This document shows, piece by piece, positions 20,930 through 31,175 of a DNA stretch of 64,000 nucleotides. Positions within the stretch are counted from its first letter, which is position 1. Each line of letters opens with the position of its first letter. A program made the position numbers and the translations under genes. Source of the DNA: Betaproteobacteria bacterium TMED22 (GTDB taxonomy: Bacteria; Pseudomonadota; Gammaproteobacteria; Burkholderiales; Eutrophovitaceae); assembly GCA_002167745.1 (NCBI GenBank), contig NHCB01000013.1, forward strand, positions 98,215 through 162,214, given 5' to 3'. The notes under the pieces are model-generated. The model did not search any database, was not told the DNA's origin, and saw only the letters and a list, made by a program, of their open reading frames with translations.

Positions 20930-23147
20930 GATCCATACCTTTTCGTCGATACACGCGCTTTAAATTGACGCGTCCATTCTCAATATCAGCTTGGCTTATA
21001 TAAACCTGCACGCTATCGCCCATTTGAAAAACCTGCCCTGTGTCGCTACCGACGAATGCCACGGCCCCATCATCGAGCGAAAAGAATTCACGGCCTAACT
21101 CTGAAACATGAAGTAATCCTTCTAAACACAGCTCTTCTATAAAAACAAAACAACCAAACGAAGCCACACTCACGATCCGTCCTATGTGCTCCTCACCAAC
21201 ATGCCGACCTGCAACTGTCGCAGTCAACCAACCATGCGTCCATCTTACTGCCTCCTCTACCTTTCGCTCATTAACCGAACAAAGGTCCCCCAATCCCTCT
21301 ATATCCGTCTCCCTATCGTAACTGCAGCCTAACTGGTTTTTGATAGCCCGATGAACTACTAAATCAGGATACCTTCGTATGGGCGACGTGAAATGAGCAT
21401 ATCTCTCATACGCTAGGCCGAAATGTCCGGTTGGCGTAGCTGTATACCGCGCTTGATTCATCGTTCTTAATACGGCAGTTTGTACAGAATCTACCGCAGG
21501 ATGATCGAGGCTTTCATTCAGAATTTTTAAGAAATCAGTGGGGCTTGGCCGATTAGGAAGCTGGAGTTCCAATCCGAGGCTCTGTAACAAATCAGCTAAT
21601 TTGACGACTTTTGCCGCATCCGGCTCAGGATGTGCTCTGTACAAAAATGGTTCCTGGCGATCATTGAGAAACTCAGCCGCAGCAACATTAGCGCACAACA
21701 TCGCCTCCTCAATCATCCTATTAGCAAAATACCGATTTTGTGTTTCTATAGAGGAGACTTGTGACTGGGCATCAAACAAAAATGCTGACTCACGAGCGTT
21801 AATCTCTAAAGCACCTCGATTTTTTCGCCTCTTTAGGAGCAAATAGGTAAGAGATTTTAGGTTAGTCAAGCTTTCATAAATATCCGGTGCCAAACTAAGG
21901 TCAGACATACATTCCGATTCACCTAACAATATATCGACGTCTTTATATGTCAAGCGCTGCTTAGAGTGGATTACGCTACTAAAAAATTCGGTTTCTATCA
22001 CGGTCGCATCGCTATCAAGTTCGATTTTTGCAACAACAACTAGCCGATCTTGATTAGGCTTTAAAGAACAAATCCCGGCCGACAGCTCCTCAGGAAGCAT
22101 TGGGATAACAGACCTTGGAAAATATACGCTTGTGCTTCTCTTACGGGCATCCTCATCTATCAAACTATGTTCGTTAACATAATGACTAACATCAGCGATT
22201 GCGACGTATAAGATGTAACCGTTCTCTACTTTCTCTATATAAACGGCGTCATCGAAATCTTTGGCATCAGGCCCATCAATTGTGACAAAAGGGAGATCTC
22301 TAAAGTCTGCCCTGCCCATGACAGCAGCCTCATCAACTGCCTCCGGTATATTCTCTATCTCGACATTCAGCGAAGCATCTCTAGGACCTGAAATACCAAA
22401 TTTATGCAGCGCTATTTTTACTTCAATTCCAGCATCACTAATTTTTCCTAGTCGCTCAACTAACTCGGCCGACCAAACCGCTGAGGACAAATCAAATTGC
22501 CCCAGCTCAGCGACAACTACATCTTCTTCGGATAGTTCAGCCAATACGTCGTCTGGCATACAAACCCTATCTTTTAATTCATTAGCCAGCACACGCGACA
22601 CTAGCCCCTGCCTCCTATGCTCTATAACCAAGACAATACGACGTGCCCCCCTTTGGCCCAGCACTAACGGGACAGCAAATGGTGCTCGACCGTGATTGGA
22701 GCTCAGCACTCTGAGCGCAATCATATGGTCTCCATTCAATAGACCTTGGGTTTCAGCTGGCCTAATATACCAATCCTCTACCCCATCATGCGTAAAGAAA
22801 CCGTAACCATCTCGATGCAATTCTACAGACCCCGAAGCCGCTTGAAATCGAGACCCCTTTAGCATAGATTGCTTTCTAACCAAAAGAAATTTAAGCCGTT
22901 CTAATTCTGCTATTTTCTGTTGAATAATTTTTTTCTTGTACCCGACAGATCGGCATTGATTTTCCACATCTGACGTTGCAACAGGGTCATCTGAAGACGC
23001 CAATATACCCAGTATTTTTCGCTGTAATTGATCAGGAAAAAATTCCTCATCTCTTTCTCGCTTTCGTGAAAATCCGTGACTACCACTTTTGCGTCTGCTG
23101 GAAGCTCCGCGATTCGCGCTGACACGATTAGATCTTTTTTTACTCAC
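20919..23147 (-). CDS. rnr: Ribonuclease R
   Basis: 3'-5' exoribonuclease that degrades structured RNA. The 742 residues show an N-terminal winged-helix region, cold-shock domains, and the RNB catalytic domain with DGPDAKDFDDAVYI (metal-binding aspartates), DVSHYVNEHSLIDEDA and HFTSPIRRYPDLVVHR. One S1 domain ends nearly at the stop. E. coli RNase R (813 residues) carries a basic tail after S1; here it is absent, and a lysine/arginine-rich stretch (SKKRSNRV...RRKSGS) is at the N-terminus instead. The start is GTG with no strong ribosome-binding site. Confidence 0.95.
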   Translation of the reverse strand: MSKKRSNRVSANRGASSRRKSGSHGFSRKRERDEEFFPDQLQRKILGILASSDDPVATSDVENQCRSVGYKKKIIQQKIAELERLKFLLVRKQSMLKGSRFQAASGSVELHRDGYGFFTHDGVEDWYIRPAETQGLLNGDHMIALRVLSSNHGRAPFAVPLVLGQRGARRIVLVIEHRRQGLVSRVLANELKDRVCMPDDVLAELSEEDVVVAELGQFDLSSAVWSAELVERLGKISDAGIEVKIALHKFGISGPRDASLNVEIENIPEAVDEAAVMGRADFRDLPFVTIDGPDAKDFDDAVYIEKVENGYILYVAIADVSHYVNEHSLIDEDARKRSTSVYFPRSVIPMLPEELSAGICSLKPNQDRLVVVAKIELDSDATVIETEFFSSVIHSKQRLTYKDVDILLGESECMSDLSLAPDIYESLTNLKSLTYLLLKRRKNRGALEINARESAFLFDAQSQVSSIETQNRYFANRMIEEAMLCANVAAAEFLNDRQEPFLYRAHPEPDAAKVVKLADLLQSLGLELQLPNRPSPTDFLKILNESLDHPAVDSVQTAVLRTMNQARYTATPTGHFGLAYERYAHFTSPIRRYPDLVVHRAIKNQLGCSYDRETDIEGLGDLCSVNERKVEEAVRWTHGWLTATVAGRHVGEEHIGRIVSVASFGCFVFIEELCLEGLLHVSELGREFFSLDDGAVAFVGSDTGQVFQMGDSVQVYISQADIENGRVNLKRVYRRKGMDHVR

Positions 23148-23179
23148 TCTAAAATGTAACCTTGTAATAATTAAATAAT

Positions 23180-23208
23180 TTGACAGGAATGTAGGGGCTA
23201 GCTAGAGT
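23180..23208 (+). promoter_or_regulatory. tRNA-Leu promoter
   Basis: Perfect TTGACA at 23180-23185, a 17-bp spacer, and TAGAGT (4 of 6) at 23203-23208, placing transcription start near 23215, a few bases before the tRNA 5' end at 23220. It is the closest match to a consensus promoter that I noticed in the window. It faces away from rnr, whose own start lies 33 bases to the left on the other strand. Confidence 0.8.
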
Positions 23209-23219
23209 CACGTTCCGCA

Positions 23220-23306
23220 GCCCGGATGGCGGAATTTATAGACGCGTCAGGTTCAGATTCTGGTGGTGGCAACACTGTGGAGGTCCGAGTCCTCTTCAGG
23301 GCACCA
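23220..23306 (+). tRNA. tRNA-Leu (anticodon CAG), with atypical invariant positions
   Basis: An 87-base class II tRNA including encoded CCA. It has acceptor GCCCGGA/TCAGGGC with one G.A mismatch at pair 5, D-stem GCG/CGC, anticodon loop TTCAGAT (CAG reads CUG), a variable arm with a GCAA loop, T-stem GGAGG/CCTCT, discriminator A and CCA. T8, A14, T33, A58 and C61 are normal. The D-loop reads GAATTTATAGA where tRNA-Leu has GAATTGGTAGA, so G18G19 are lost. The T-loop TCCGAGT has C at position 55. Both elbow contacts (18-55 and 19-56) are therefore broken. It may be decaying, redundant or a specialised RNA. It lies between rnr and purA, a tRNA-Leu location also found in Pseudomonas. Confidence 0.8.
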
Positions 23307-23344
23307 ATAACCTAAAAAATGATTCAGAGACGTCAATGCTGATC

Positions 23345-24655
<1,311 letters not shown>

Positions 24656-24681
24656 TTAATTGTAGATTTGAGTTTTATGTC

Positions 24682-25857
24682 TTAATTATTTAGTGACACC
24701 ACAGACCAGCTTTGGGCATCTTTGACCAATTTGTGAGTATACCCTTGAGATCCAAGATCCATCTCCTCACCCAACAGATCTTCAACGACAATATCTCCAG
24801 ATTGACGCAATGATTTCATTTTTTCCAAAAGATCAGAATCATCATGAGTACAAGGGGCCCAAATTTTTCTTTGCGACTCTTCTAAAGCCAATTGACTCGC
24901 ACATTGAGTCAGCCTACGCAAATCAATTGTAAATCCCGTAGCTGGTCTGGACCTACCAAAAGACTCTCCGACATGATCATATCTTCCGCCACGCGCGATT
25001 GGGCTTGTCTCACCTTCCACGTAAACCGATACAACCATACCACTGTGGTACCGGAACCCCCTAAGTTCCGCCAGATCGAGAATAACGTGATCCACCTCGT
25101 CTTTAATCGATTGATAAACATTACGAAGCTCATCAATACCTTGGCCTGCCCCTGGGACACCAGTTAGTACATCCCGCGCTGTATCTAAGATAGAGACATC
25201 TCCATAAAGTCTCGGCAACGCCATAATGATCTTTTGCGCGCCTTCTTCATAATCCATAGAAAATTCTTTTAGTGCGGCCGTATCTTTTGTTTGTAATGCT
25301 TCAAAAAAACTGATTGACTGGTTTATGTCTAATTTAAGCCAATCTGATACAGACTGCGCTATTGAAACGCTCCCAAGATCAATCGTGAGTGGTCTATTAA
25401 CTACCAACCTAATACTTTGAATCATCAGTCGATTGATTTCGATATCTGCCGAGATTTTTGAACAGCCAAACAGTTCTGCTCCCAATTGAACTGCCTCGCG
25501 GCTCATGTCTCCCTCTGCCGGCCTTGTTTTGATCACACGGTCAGCGTAGCAAAGTCGTGTAACGCCAGGGTCATCTAACAAATGTGCATCTAATCTAGCG
25601 ATTTGGGGTGTCAGATCAGCTCTAATGCCTAATGTTTTACCCGACATCTGATCCACCAACTTAAAGGTCTGAAGCTCTAAATCCTGACCAGATCCAGTTA
25701 GCAGCGATTCTAGATATTCTATAAGGGGAGGCGAGACAAGCTCATAACCATGCACCGCAAATAAATCTAAGACCTTTCGTCTTATTAACTCGACTCTTTT
25801 TGCCTCTCGAGGAAGCACATCATCCACGAATTCTGGAAGCAACCAATTTGGATGCAT
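24682..25857 (-). CDS. hisZ: ATP phosphoribosyltransferase regulatory subunit HisZ
   Basis: Histidyl-tRNA-synthetase paralogue that lacks aminoacylation and forms the active ATP phosphoribosyltransferase with a short-form HisG, the first step of histidine synthesis. NWLLPEFVDDVLP opens the protein. The class II-like core includes YLESLLTGSGQDLELQTFKLVDQMSGKTLGIRADLTPQIARLDAH and the ARGGRYDHVGESFGRSRPATGF segment. Length is 391 residues. A genuine hisS is present at 32980-34266, so this is not the synthetase. It implies a short hisG elsewhere in the genome. Wording is close to Burkholderiales HisZ. Confidence 0.93.
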   Translation of the reverse strand: MHPNWLLPEFVDDVLPREAKRVELIRRKVLDLFAVHGYELVSPPLIEYLESLLTGSGQDLELQTFKLVDQMSGKTLGIRADLTPQIARLDAHLLDDPGVTRLCYADRVIKTRPAEGDMSREAVQLGAELFGCSKISADIEINRLMIQSIRLVVNRPLTIDLGSVSIAQSVSDWLKLDINQSISFFEALQTKDTAALKEFSMDYEEGAQKIIMALPRLYGDVSILDTARDVLTGVPGAGQGIDELRNVYQSIKDEVDHVILDLAELRGFRYHSGMVVSVYVEGETSPIARGGRYDHVGESFGRSRPATGFTIDLRRLTQCASQLALEESQRKIWAPCTHDDSDLLEKMKSLRQSGDIVVEDLLGEEMDLGSQGYTHKLVKDAQSWSVVSLNN

Positions 25858-25903
25858 GACAATTGCCTATTTATTTCTTAAAGTTAAATCCCAAACAGCT
25901 CAA

Positions 25904-26098
25904 TTACATAAGAATAATAAGTGCAATTGAGCCCACGACCATTGATGTGAGGCCAAAAAAACGAAGTTGGCCATCTGACATGTTTAGCAATCTTGCAAAT
26001 GTATCTCGCCACATTGAAGGCGATAAAAATGGAAGCATTCCCTCGATTATAAGCACAAGGGCTAACGCTATTGCGACATCATAAGTCGCCAAAATCAC
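25904..26098 (-). CDS. DUF2065 small inner-membrane protein (YjeT family)
   Basis: A 64-residue protein of unknown function with two hydrophobic helices (ALALVLIIEGMLPFL and FFGLTSMVVGSIALIIL) around a conserved loop SPSMWRDTFARLLNMSDGQLRF. The family sits next to hflC in many proteobacteria (yjeT in E. coli), which is its position here. The start is a GTG with AAGG four bases upstream. No function should be assumed beyond association with the HflKC region. Confidence 0.85.
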   Translation of the reverse strand: MILATYDVAIALALVLIIEGMLPFLSPSMWRDTFARLLNMSDGQLRFFGLTSMVVGSIALIILM

Positions 26099-26153
26099 CA
26101 GCCTTCATTTTGTAATTCTCGAGCAGATCATACCAAAATACTTACCACTCGAA

Positions 26154-27011
26154 TCATCGCATGTGTTTGAAGAAAGGCGCCTCTGGTTCAACGATTAAAA
26201 TATCACTCTTGTTATTAAAAGTTTCCCTGTAAGCCCCCATACTCTTGTAGAAAGAATAGAACTCAGGATCTTTTTTGAATGCGTTAGCGTAAATCGCAGC
26301 TGCAGTGGCATCACCCTCACCCTTGACACGCTGAGCGTCTCGATAAGCCTCTGCAATTATTATTTCTCTTTCCCTATCCGCATCAGCTCGAATTTTTTCA
26401 GATTCAGCAAAGCCGGTAGATCTTAGTTCATTCGCCACTCTCTTTCGCTCAGCTTCCATTCGACGATAGACTGCATCGCTAATTTCTGTCGTTAAATCGA
26501 CACGCTTCAGCCGCACATCAAGAACTTCGACACCAATCTTACGTGCATCCACATCGACTTTTTCTCTCATCAACTCCATGATCTCATCGCGCTCGCCTGA
26601 AATCACTTGATAAACAGTTCTTTTACCAAATTCCGCCCTCAAACTATCGTTGACCGTCTTATTCAGCCTATCTCTAGCACGACGTTCATCGCCCCCAACA
26701 CTAATATAGTATTGTTTTACGTCCGATATCCTCCACTTAATGAAGGAGTCAACCAACACATTTTTCTTCTCCGAGGTCAAAAAACGTTCGGGCTCGTCCG
26801 TATCAACAGTATGAGTTCTGGCATCAAAGAATCTAACATTCTCTACAAGCGGCAATTTCCAAAATAATCCAGGCTCTGTTTTGATACTCGTAATCTCTCC
26901 CAATCGAAAGATCATTGCTTTTTCGCGTTGATCAACAGTAAAAAGTGACATACTCGCAATTAGTAGCAGAACCACAATGCTAACTATTGATACAGTGAAT
27001 GAAGTTTTCAT
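26154..27011 (-). CDS. hflC: HflC, SPFH-domain modulator of FtsH
   Basis: Forms with HflK the membrane assembly that encloses FtsH and tempers its proteolysis. One N-terminal membrane helix (VSIVSIVVLLLIASMSLF) leads into the SPFH domain beginning TVDQREKAMIFRLGEI. A long charged coiled coil follows (EAERKRVANELRSTGFAESEKIRADADRERE). Length is 285 residues. The ATG overlaps the hflK stop as ATGA, consistent with stoichiometric synthesis. Confidence 0.95.
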   Translation of the reverse strand: MKTSFTVSIVSIVVLLLIASMSLFTVDQREKAMIFRLGEITSIKTEPGLFWKLPLVENVRFFDARTHTVDTDEPERFLTSEKKNVLVDSFIKWRISDVKQYYISVGGDERRARDRLNKTVNDSLRAEFGKRTVYQVISGERDEIMELMREKVDVDARKIGVEVLDVRLKRVDLTTEISDAVYRRMEAERKRVANELRSTGFAESEKIRADADREREIIIAEAYRDAQRVKGEGDATAAAIYANAFKKDPEFYSFYKSMGAYRETFNNKSDILIVEPEAPFFKHMR

Positions 27012-28186
27012 CTTGTCTCCCTGTCTCTAACGCGAAATGCATTCCTAGTCCTGCTTTCTTCACTACTGCCCCCTATCCCAGATTCGATATCGTTAACTTG
27101 ATCCATTCCGGTATCAAAACTACTGGCATTTCGTGTGATCCCAGATCCGATAAGCTTGTCTAGGGGAAGAAATAATAAATTGCTATTATCTTTTTGATCA
27201 ATGAAGACCTTCGTGGCATTGGTAAATATCGACTGCATGGTATCGAGATACATACGCTCTCGTGTTACTTTTGGCGCCCTACTGTATTCGTTTAATACGC
27301 TCTCAAATCTAGACGCTTCACCTTCTGCCGCGGCTACGACTCTACCACGATAAGCCTCCGCCTCTTGCCCAAGCCTTGCCGCCGCACCCTGGGCCTTTGG
27401 AACCACATCATTATAGTAAGCCTGACCTTCGTTTTTCTGTCTCTCTTGATCCTGCTTTGCCTTCACAGCATCATCGAATGCCGCCTGAACCTGGTCAGGC
27501 GGCTGCGCGTTTTGCATGGTCACTTGACTGACGGTAATTCCCGTTTGATAGCGATCGAGAACCGTTTGCATCAAATCTCGAGCATTCACGGCAAGCTCTT
27601 CCCGACCTTCTTGGAGCACAAAGTCCATCTTACTTTTACCAACAATCTCTCGAATCGCGGATTCCGCCATCTGTTTAACTGCTTGATCCGGATCGCGATT
27701 ATAGAAAAGATAAGCCTCTGGATTCGTCCTTACGTATTGGACTGCAAATTGAAGATCGACGATATTCTCATCATCTGTCAACATAAGCGCCTCGTTCGGC
27801 ACCTTATTTCGAGCGTTATTCCGATACCCTACTTCTATTGTTCTAACCTCAGAAACGTTAACGATTTCTTTACTTCCGACTGGCCAAGGAATATGCCAAT
27901 GTGGCCCAGGTTGAGTGGTCTCAAGATGCCGACCAAACCGAAATACCACTCCACGTTCACTAGCGTCCACTATGTAAACCCCACTCGCCGCCCATAAAAG
28001 TATCGCAATTAGAACAACAATCCCGCCGCCTACGGGAGGCAGACGGCCCGTCGATTTATTGTTACCTCCAGAGCCGTTACCCTTTTGCCCAAAAGACCCA
28101 AGACGCTTATTAAAACGCCGCCATAATTCCTCGAGGTCGGGTGGACCATCATTGTTTTGCCCCCATCTTGGGTCATTCATTGCCAT
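27008..28186 (-). CDS. hflK: HflK, SPFH-domain modulator of FtsH
   Basis: Partner of HflC. The track ORF starts at 28345, but its first 53 residues are unlike the family and would overlap hflX by 122 bases. The start at 28186 gives MAMNDPRWGQNNDGPPDLEELWRRFN, the family N-terminus, and 392 residues; the ATG at 28180 is equally possible. A glycine-rich stretch is followed by a membrane helix (GGIVVLIAILLWAASGVYIV), the SPFH domain, a coiled coil with GQEAEAYRGRVVAAAEGEASRF, and a variable C-terminal tail. It is followed directly by hflC. Confidence 0.94.
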   Translation of the reverse strand: MAMNDPRWGQNNDGPPDLEELWRRFNKRLGSFGQKGNGSGGNNKSTGRLPPVGGGIVVLIAILLWAASGVYIVDASERGVVFRFGRHLETTQPGPHWHIPWPVGSKEIVNVSEVRTIEVGYRNNARNKVPNEALMLTDDENIVDLQFAVQYVRTNPEAYLFYNRDPDQAVKQMAESAIREIVGKSKMDFVLQEGREELAVNARDLMQTVLDRYQTGITVSQVTMQNAQPPDQVQAAFDDAVKAKQDQERQKNEGQAYYNDVVPKAQGAAARLGQEAEAYRGRVVAAAEGEASRFESVLNEYSRAPKVTRERMYLDTMQSIFTNATKVFIDQKDNSNLLFLPLDKLIGSGITRNASSFDTGMDQVNDIESGIGGSSEESRTRNAFRVRDRETR

Positions 28187-28223
28187 AGTTTTACTTTCGC
28201 TAAAAGTGTATGTGTACGATATC

Positions 28224-29372
28224 TTAAGAAACTTGCTGGTCAAGAACAGAAATAGATTTTTCAGATATTTTTTTCCAATCTGTAAGGAGTAGAAGTTCCG
28301 GGAAAAGTTCTCGAAATTGCTCGACACCGTCTCCAGAAAGCGCACTCAAATTAACTTGTTTTATGGTACCACATGAGAGCCGTTGAATTCCGGGTTTTAG
28401 ATTAGTCAAGTCAATTTTGTTGAAAATATAAATTTGCGGTACGCTTTCAGCACCGATTTCCCGCAAAACAGTCTGAACTTGTTTCATTTCAAACTCAGCC
28501 GATCGACTCGACGCATCGACCACATGAAATAAAACATCCGAATCAGCAGTTTCTTCAAGAGTGGCCTTAAATGCCTCGACTAAGGCATGCGGTAAATCTC
28601 TCACAAATCCCACAGTATCAGACATAACAAACTCTGTTTGATTTACGTATGCAAGCTTCCGCGTCGTTGTATCGAGAGTAGCAAACAATTGGTTGGCTGC
28701 TAACGATTTTGCCTTGGTAAGTCGATTAAATAAACTCGACTTACCGGCATTGGTATAGCCTACCAAGGAAATTTTCAGCACACCCCTTCTATTTCGACTG
28801 CGACGACGCGTCTTCCTTTGCTTCTCGATAATAGCTAACTTTCTCTTAAGGGACTTCACACGGAAACCCAATAAGCGACGATCCGTTTCCAATTGCGTCT
28901 CGCCAGGACCCCGAAGACCGATCCCCCCTTTTTGACGTTCCAAGTGCGTCCAACCTCGAATCAATCGAGTCGCCAAATGAGTGAGTTGCGCCAATTCAAC
29001 CTGAACCTTCCCTTCATGAGTTCGAGCTCTTTGGGCGAAAATATCTAGGATTAAGCTAGTGCGATCCAAAGTTCTGCATTTGACCAAGCGCTCTACATTT
29101 CTCTGTTGTACGGGAGAAATTGCGTGGTTAAAGACTACTAAATCAGCCTTCCTATCCGAAACAAGTTTTGCTAACTCCTCGATTTTTCCCTTCCCAGCGA
29201 ACATAGCCGCGTCAGGACGATCCCTTTTTCCAAGAAGAATATCGAGAATAGTCGCTCCGGCACTCGCGACTAGGAGTTTAATTTCGTCAATGGACTCTTC
29301 AAACGAGTGATCTCTAAAGTCAATACAAACAATAATCGCTCTATACACAGTCCTACTCACCAGGTCAAACAA
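28224..29372 (-). CDS. hflX: Ribosome-associated GTPase HflX
   Basis: Ribosome-splitting GTPase of the Obg-HflX superfamily, active in heat stress. The N-terminal HflX domain includes LDRTSLILDIFAQRARTHEGKVQVELAQL and GWTHLERQKGGIGLRGPGETQLETDRR. The G domain follows with P-loop GYTNAGKSSLFNRLT, DTVGFVRDLPHALVEAFKATLEE and NKIDL. Length is 382 residues. The start is TTG; MFD at the N-terminus matches homologues, which supports it despite a weak ribosome-binding site. It lies between hfq and hflK. Confidence 0.94.
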   Translation of the reverse strand: MFDLVSRTVYRAIIVCIDFRDHSFEESIDEIKLLVASAGATILDILLGKRDRPDAAMFAGKGKIEELAKLVSDRKADLVVFNHAISPVQQRNVERLVKCRTLDRTSLILDIFAQRARTHEGKVQVELAQLTHLATRLIRGWTHLERQKGGIGLRGPGETQLETDRRLLGFRVKSLKRKLAIIEKQRKTRRRSRNRRGVLKISLVGYTNAGKSSLFNRLTKAKSLAANQLFATLDTTTRKLAYVNQTEFVMSDTVGFVRDLPHALVEAFKATLEETADSDVLFHVVDASSRSAEFEMKQVQTVLREIGAESVPQIYIFNKIDLTNLKPGIQRLSCGTIKQVNLSALSGDGVEQFRELFPELLLLTDWKKISEKSISVLDQQVS

Positions 29373-29428
29373 CCGACGTTGGCCACCAACCGAGTCTTTG
29401 CGCTCACATGGCGGCTGTGAAGCATTTT

Positions 29429-29456
29429 AAAAAAGCTGGAGTAATTAGAACTACTC
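29429..29456 (-). terminator. Weak terminator after hfq
   Basis: On the minus strand GAGTA-GTTCTAAT-TACTC is a 5-bp stem overlapping the hfq stop codon. It is followed, after CAGC, by six T residues. The stem is short and not GC-rich, so termination would be partial at best and hflX probably still receives readthrough. Confidence 0.3.
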
Positions 29457-29678
29457 ATCCACCCCTATAGTCACTGCCTTGGATGGCACGATAGTAGACA
29501 CAGCATGCTTGTAGACCATTTGAGTCACAGTGTTCTTGAGCAGAATCACGTACTGGTCGAATGAATCCACATGGCCTTGGAGTTTTATTCCATTAACTAA
29601 ATAAATTGCGACTTGGACGCGCTCTTTTCTTAGTGCATTTAAAAATGGGTCTTGTAACATTTGCCCTTTCGATGACAT
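29451..29678 (-). CDS. hfq: RNA chaperone Hfq
   Basis: Sm-like hexameric protein that pairs small RNAs with mRNAs. The Sm1 and Sm2 motifs are clear: [39 protein letters not shown] and [11 protein letters not shown]. The 75 residues stop soon after the core, so the long flexible tail of E. coli Hfq (102 residues) is missing, as in several beta groups. The ATG has AGGAG five bases upstream. It follows der, without the miaA and mutL genes found upstream in E. coli. Confidence 0.97.
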   Translation of the reverse strand: MSSKGQMLQDPFLNALRKERVQVAIYLVNGIKLQGHVDSFDQYVILLKNTVTQMVYKHAVSTIVPSKAVTIGVDE

Positions 29679-29783
29679 CTTAACTCCTGGCGTTATCAGC
29701 GGTTTTAATCAGTTCGGTTCTGACAATATAAATAAGTATTCGTTCCTATGGTCAGGGTAAAGTGTACTCTAACGCAGACCATA

Positions 29784-31151
29784 TTAAGTAGACAAATATT
29801 TGTGTCGTCTCCTATAAGGATTATCTCCTTGTTTAAAAATCACCCTTACCTGAGTTCCTTTGAGTTTAAAGGCAGAGGTGAACGAGCTTTCTAAATAGCG
29901 TCTGTAACTTTCTGGCACTCCATCCAACGAATTTCCATGAATCACAACTAAGGGAGGATTAATTCCACCTTGATGTGCGTAGCGTAACTTGGGACGACTG
30001 TATCCTTTTCGCGGAGGCGATTGCCTTTCAGTAGCTATTTTTAAAACACGTGTTAACTGTGGCGTCGGCAGGTTCATCCTAGACGACTTGAATGCGACAT
30101 TTACGGACCGAAGCAGCCCTGCAATCCCAGAGCCCTTGGCAGCCGAAATATAATGCACTTTTGCAAAATCTATGAATCGCAACTTACGTCTATAGGTTCT
30201 GTCGAGTACTTCCTTAGCCTCCTCGTCGCAAATATCCCACTTATTAATGACCACAACAATCGCCCTACCAGCCTCAACCGCGAAAGCAGCAAGATTGACA
30301 TCCTGATCCGATACGCCTTCAGTACCGTCTACGACAATAATAACTACGTTCGACTCTTCAATCGCTTGGAGCGCTTTGATAACAGAAAATTTCTCTATTG
30401 CCTCGCTAACTTTTCCTCTTTTTCGCACTCCAGCAGTATCGACAATAGTGTAGTCTTTCCCTTCTCTCTGAAACGCAATCTCGATAGCATCGCGGGTAGT
30501 CCCCGGTTTATCGAAAGTAATTACCCGCTCTTCCCCTATGATGGAATTAACTAATGTAGATTTACCGACATTTGGTCGTCCAATAATCGCCATGACCGGA
30601 TGTCTGTCCTCGTTCCTGCTCTCTGGAACTTCCTCTTCACTATCTTCCGCAAGTTGATTTTCAATCTCAGAAAGCAAATCAGAAATTCCATCACCGTGGG
30701 CAGCAGAAATAACCCTAGGGGTCCCTAATCCAAGTTCATAAAATTCAACCGTTATCAGGCTAGTCCTTGCGCCCTCCCCTTTATTCGCGATCACCCAAAT
30801 AGGTCTGCCTGACTTTCGTAATTGAGCGGCGACGAGCAAATCTTCATTAGTTAATCCAGCTCGCAAATCAACAATAAATAAGGTCAAATCGCTCTCATCA
30901 ACCGCCTGTGCGGCCTGCTTCGCCATTTCCCCAAATACGCCACGACTTAGACTTTTATCAAACTCTAATCCCCCGGTATCTACAACAATAAATTGAGATC
31001 CGTTAGTTTTAACCAGTCCATAATGCCTATCTCTAGTCAATCCAGGTTGACTGCCGACAATGGCGCTTCGGGTGCGGGTTAGGCGATTGAACAGGGTTGA
31101 CTTCCCAACATTGGGACGTCCTACCAGCGCAACGGTTTTTGACATAGCCAT
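29784..31151 (-). CDS. der: Ribosome biogenesis GTPase Der (EngA)
   Basis: Essential GTPase for 50S maturation, with two tandem G domains. Their P-loops are GRPNVGKSTLFNRL (near residue 11) and GRPNVGKSTLVNSI (near residue 190), with switch and specificity motifs DTGGL/NKGE and DTAGV/NKWD. A C-terminal KH-like domain carries the RPKLRYAHQGGINPPLVVIHGN stretch. Length is 455 residues. A second ATG two codons in could also be used. It follows bamB by 24 bases. Confidence 0.97.
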   Translation of the reverse strand: MAMSKTVALVGRPNVGKSTLFNRLTRTRSAIVGSQPGLTRDRHYGLVKTNGSQFIVVDTGGLEFDKSLSRGVFGEMAKQAAQAVDESDLTLFIVDLRAGLTNEDLLVAAQLRKSGRPIWVIANKGEGARTSLITVEFYELGLGTPRVISAAHGDGISDLLSEIENQLAEDSEEEVPESRNEDRHPVMAIIGRPNVGKSTLVNSIIGEERVITFDKPGTTRDAIEIAFQREGKDYTIVDTAGVRKRGKVSEAIEKFSVIKALQAIEESNVVIIVVDGTEGVSDQDVNLAAFAVEAGRAIVVVINKWDICDEEAKEVLDRTYRRKLRFIDFAKVHYISAAKGSGIAGLLRSVNVAFKSSRMNLPTPQLTRVLKIATERQSPPRKGYSRPKLRYAHQGGINPPLVVIHGNSLDGVPESYRRYLESSFTSAFKLKGTQVRVIFKQGDNPYRRRHKYLST

Positions 31152-31175
31152 AAAATAAACACTCAGGCTGGAAGA

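Noticed and set aside
22261-22695. 144-residue serine-rich plus-strand ORF opposite rnr
   Set aside because: Antisense shadow; composition reflects codon bias of the coding strand.
27365-27997. 210-residue plus-strand ORF opposite hflK
   Set aside because: Low-complexity shadow of a clear gene on the other strand; no family features.
28187-28345. 53-residue N-terminal extension of HflK in the ORF track
   Set aside because: It overlaps hflX and is unlike HflK; the family N-terminus begins at 28186 or 28180.
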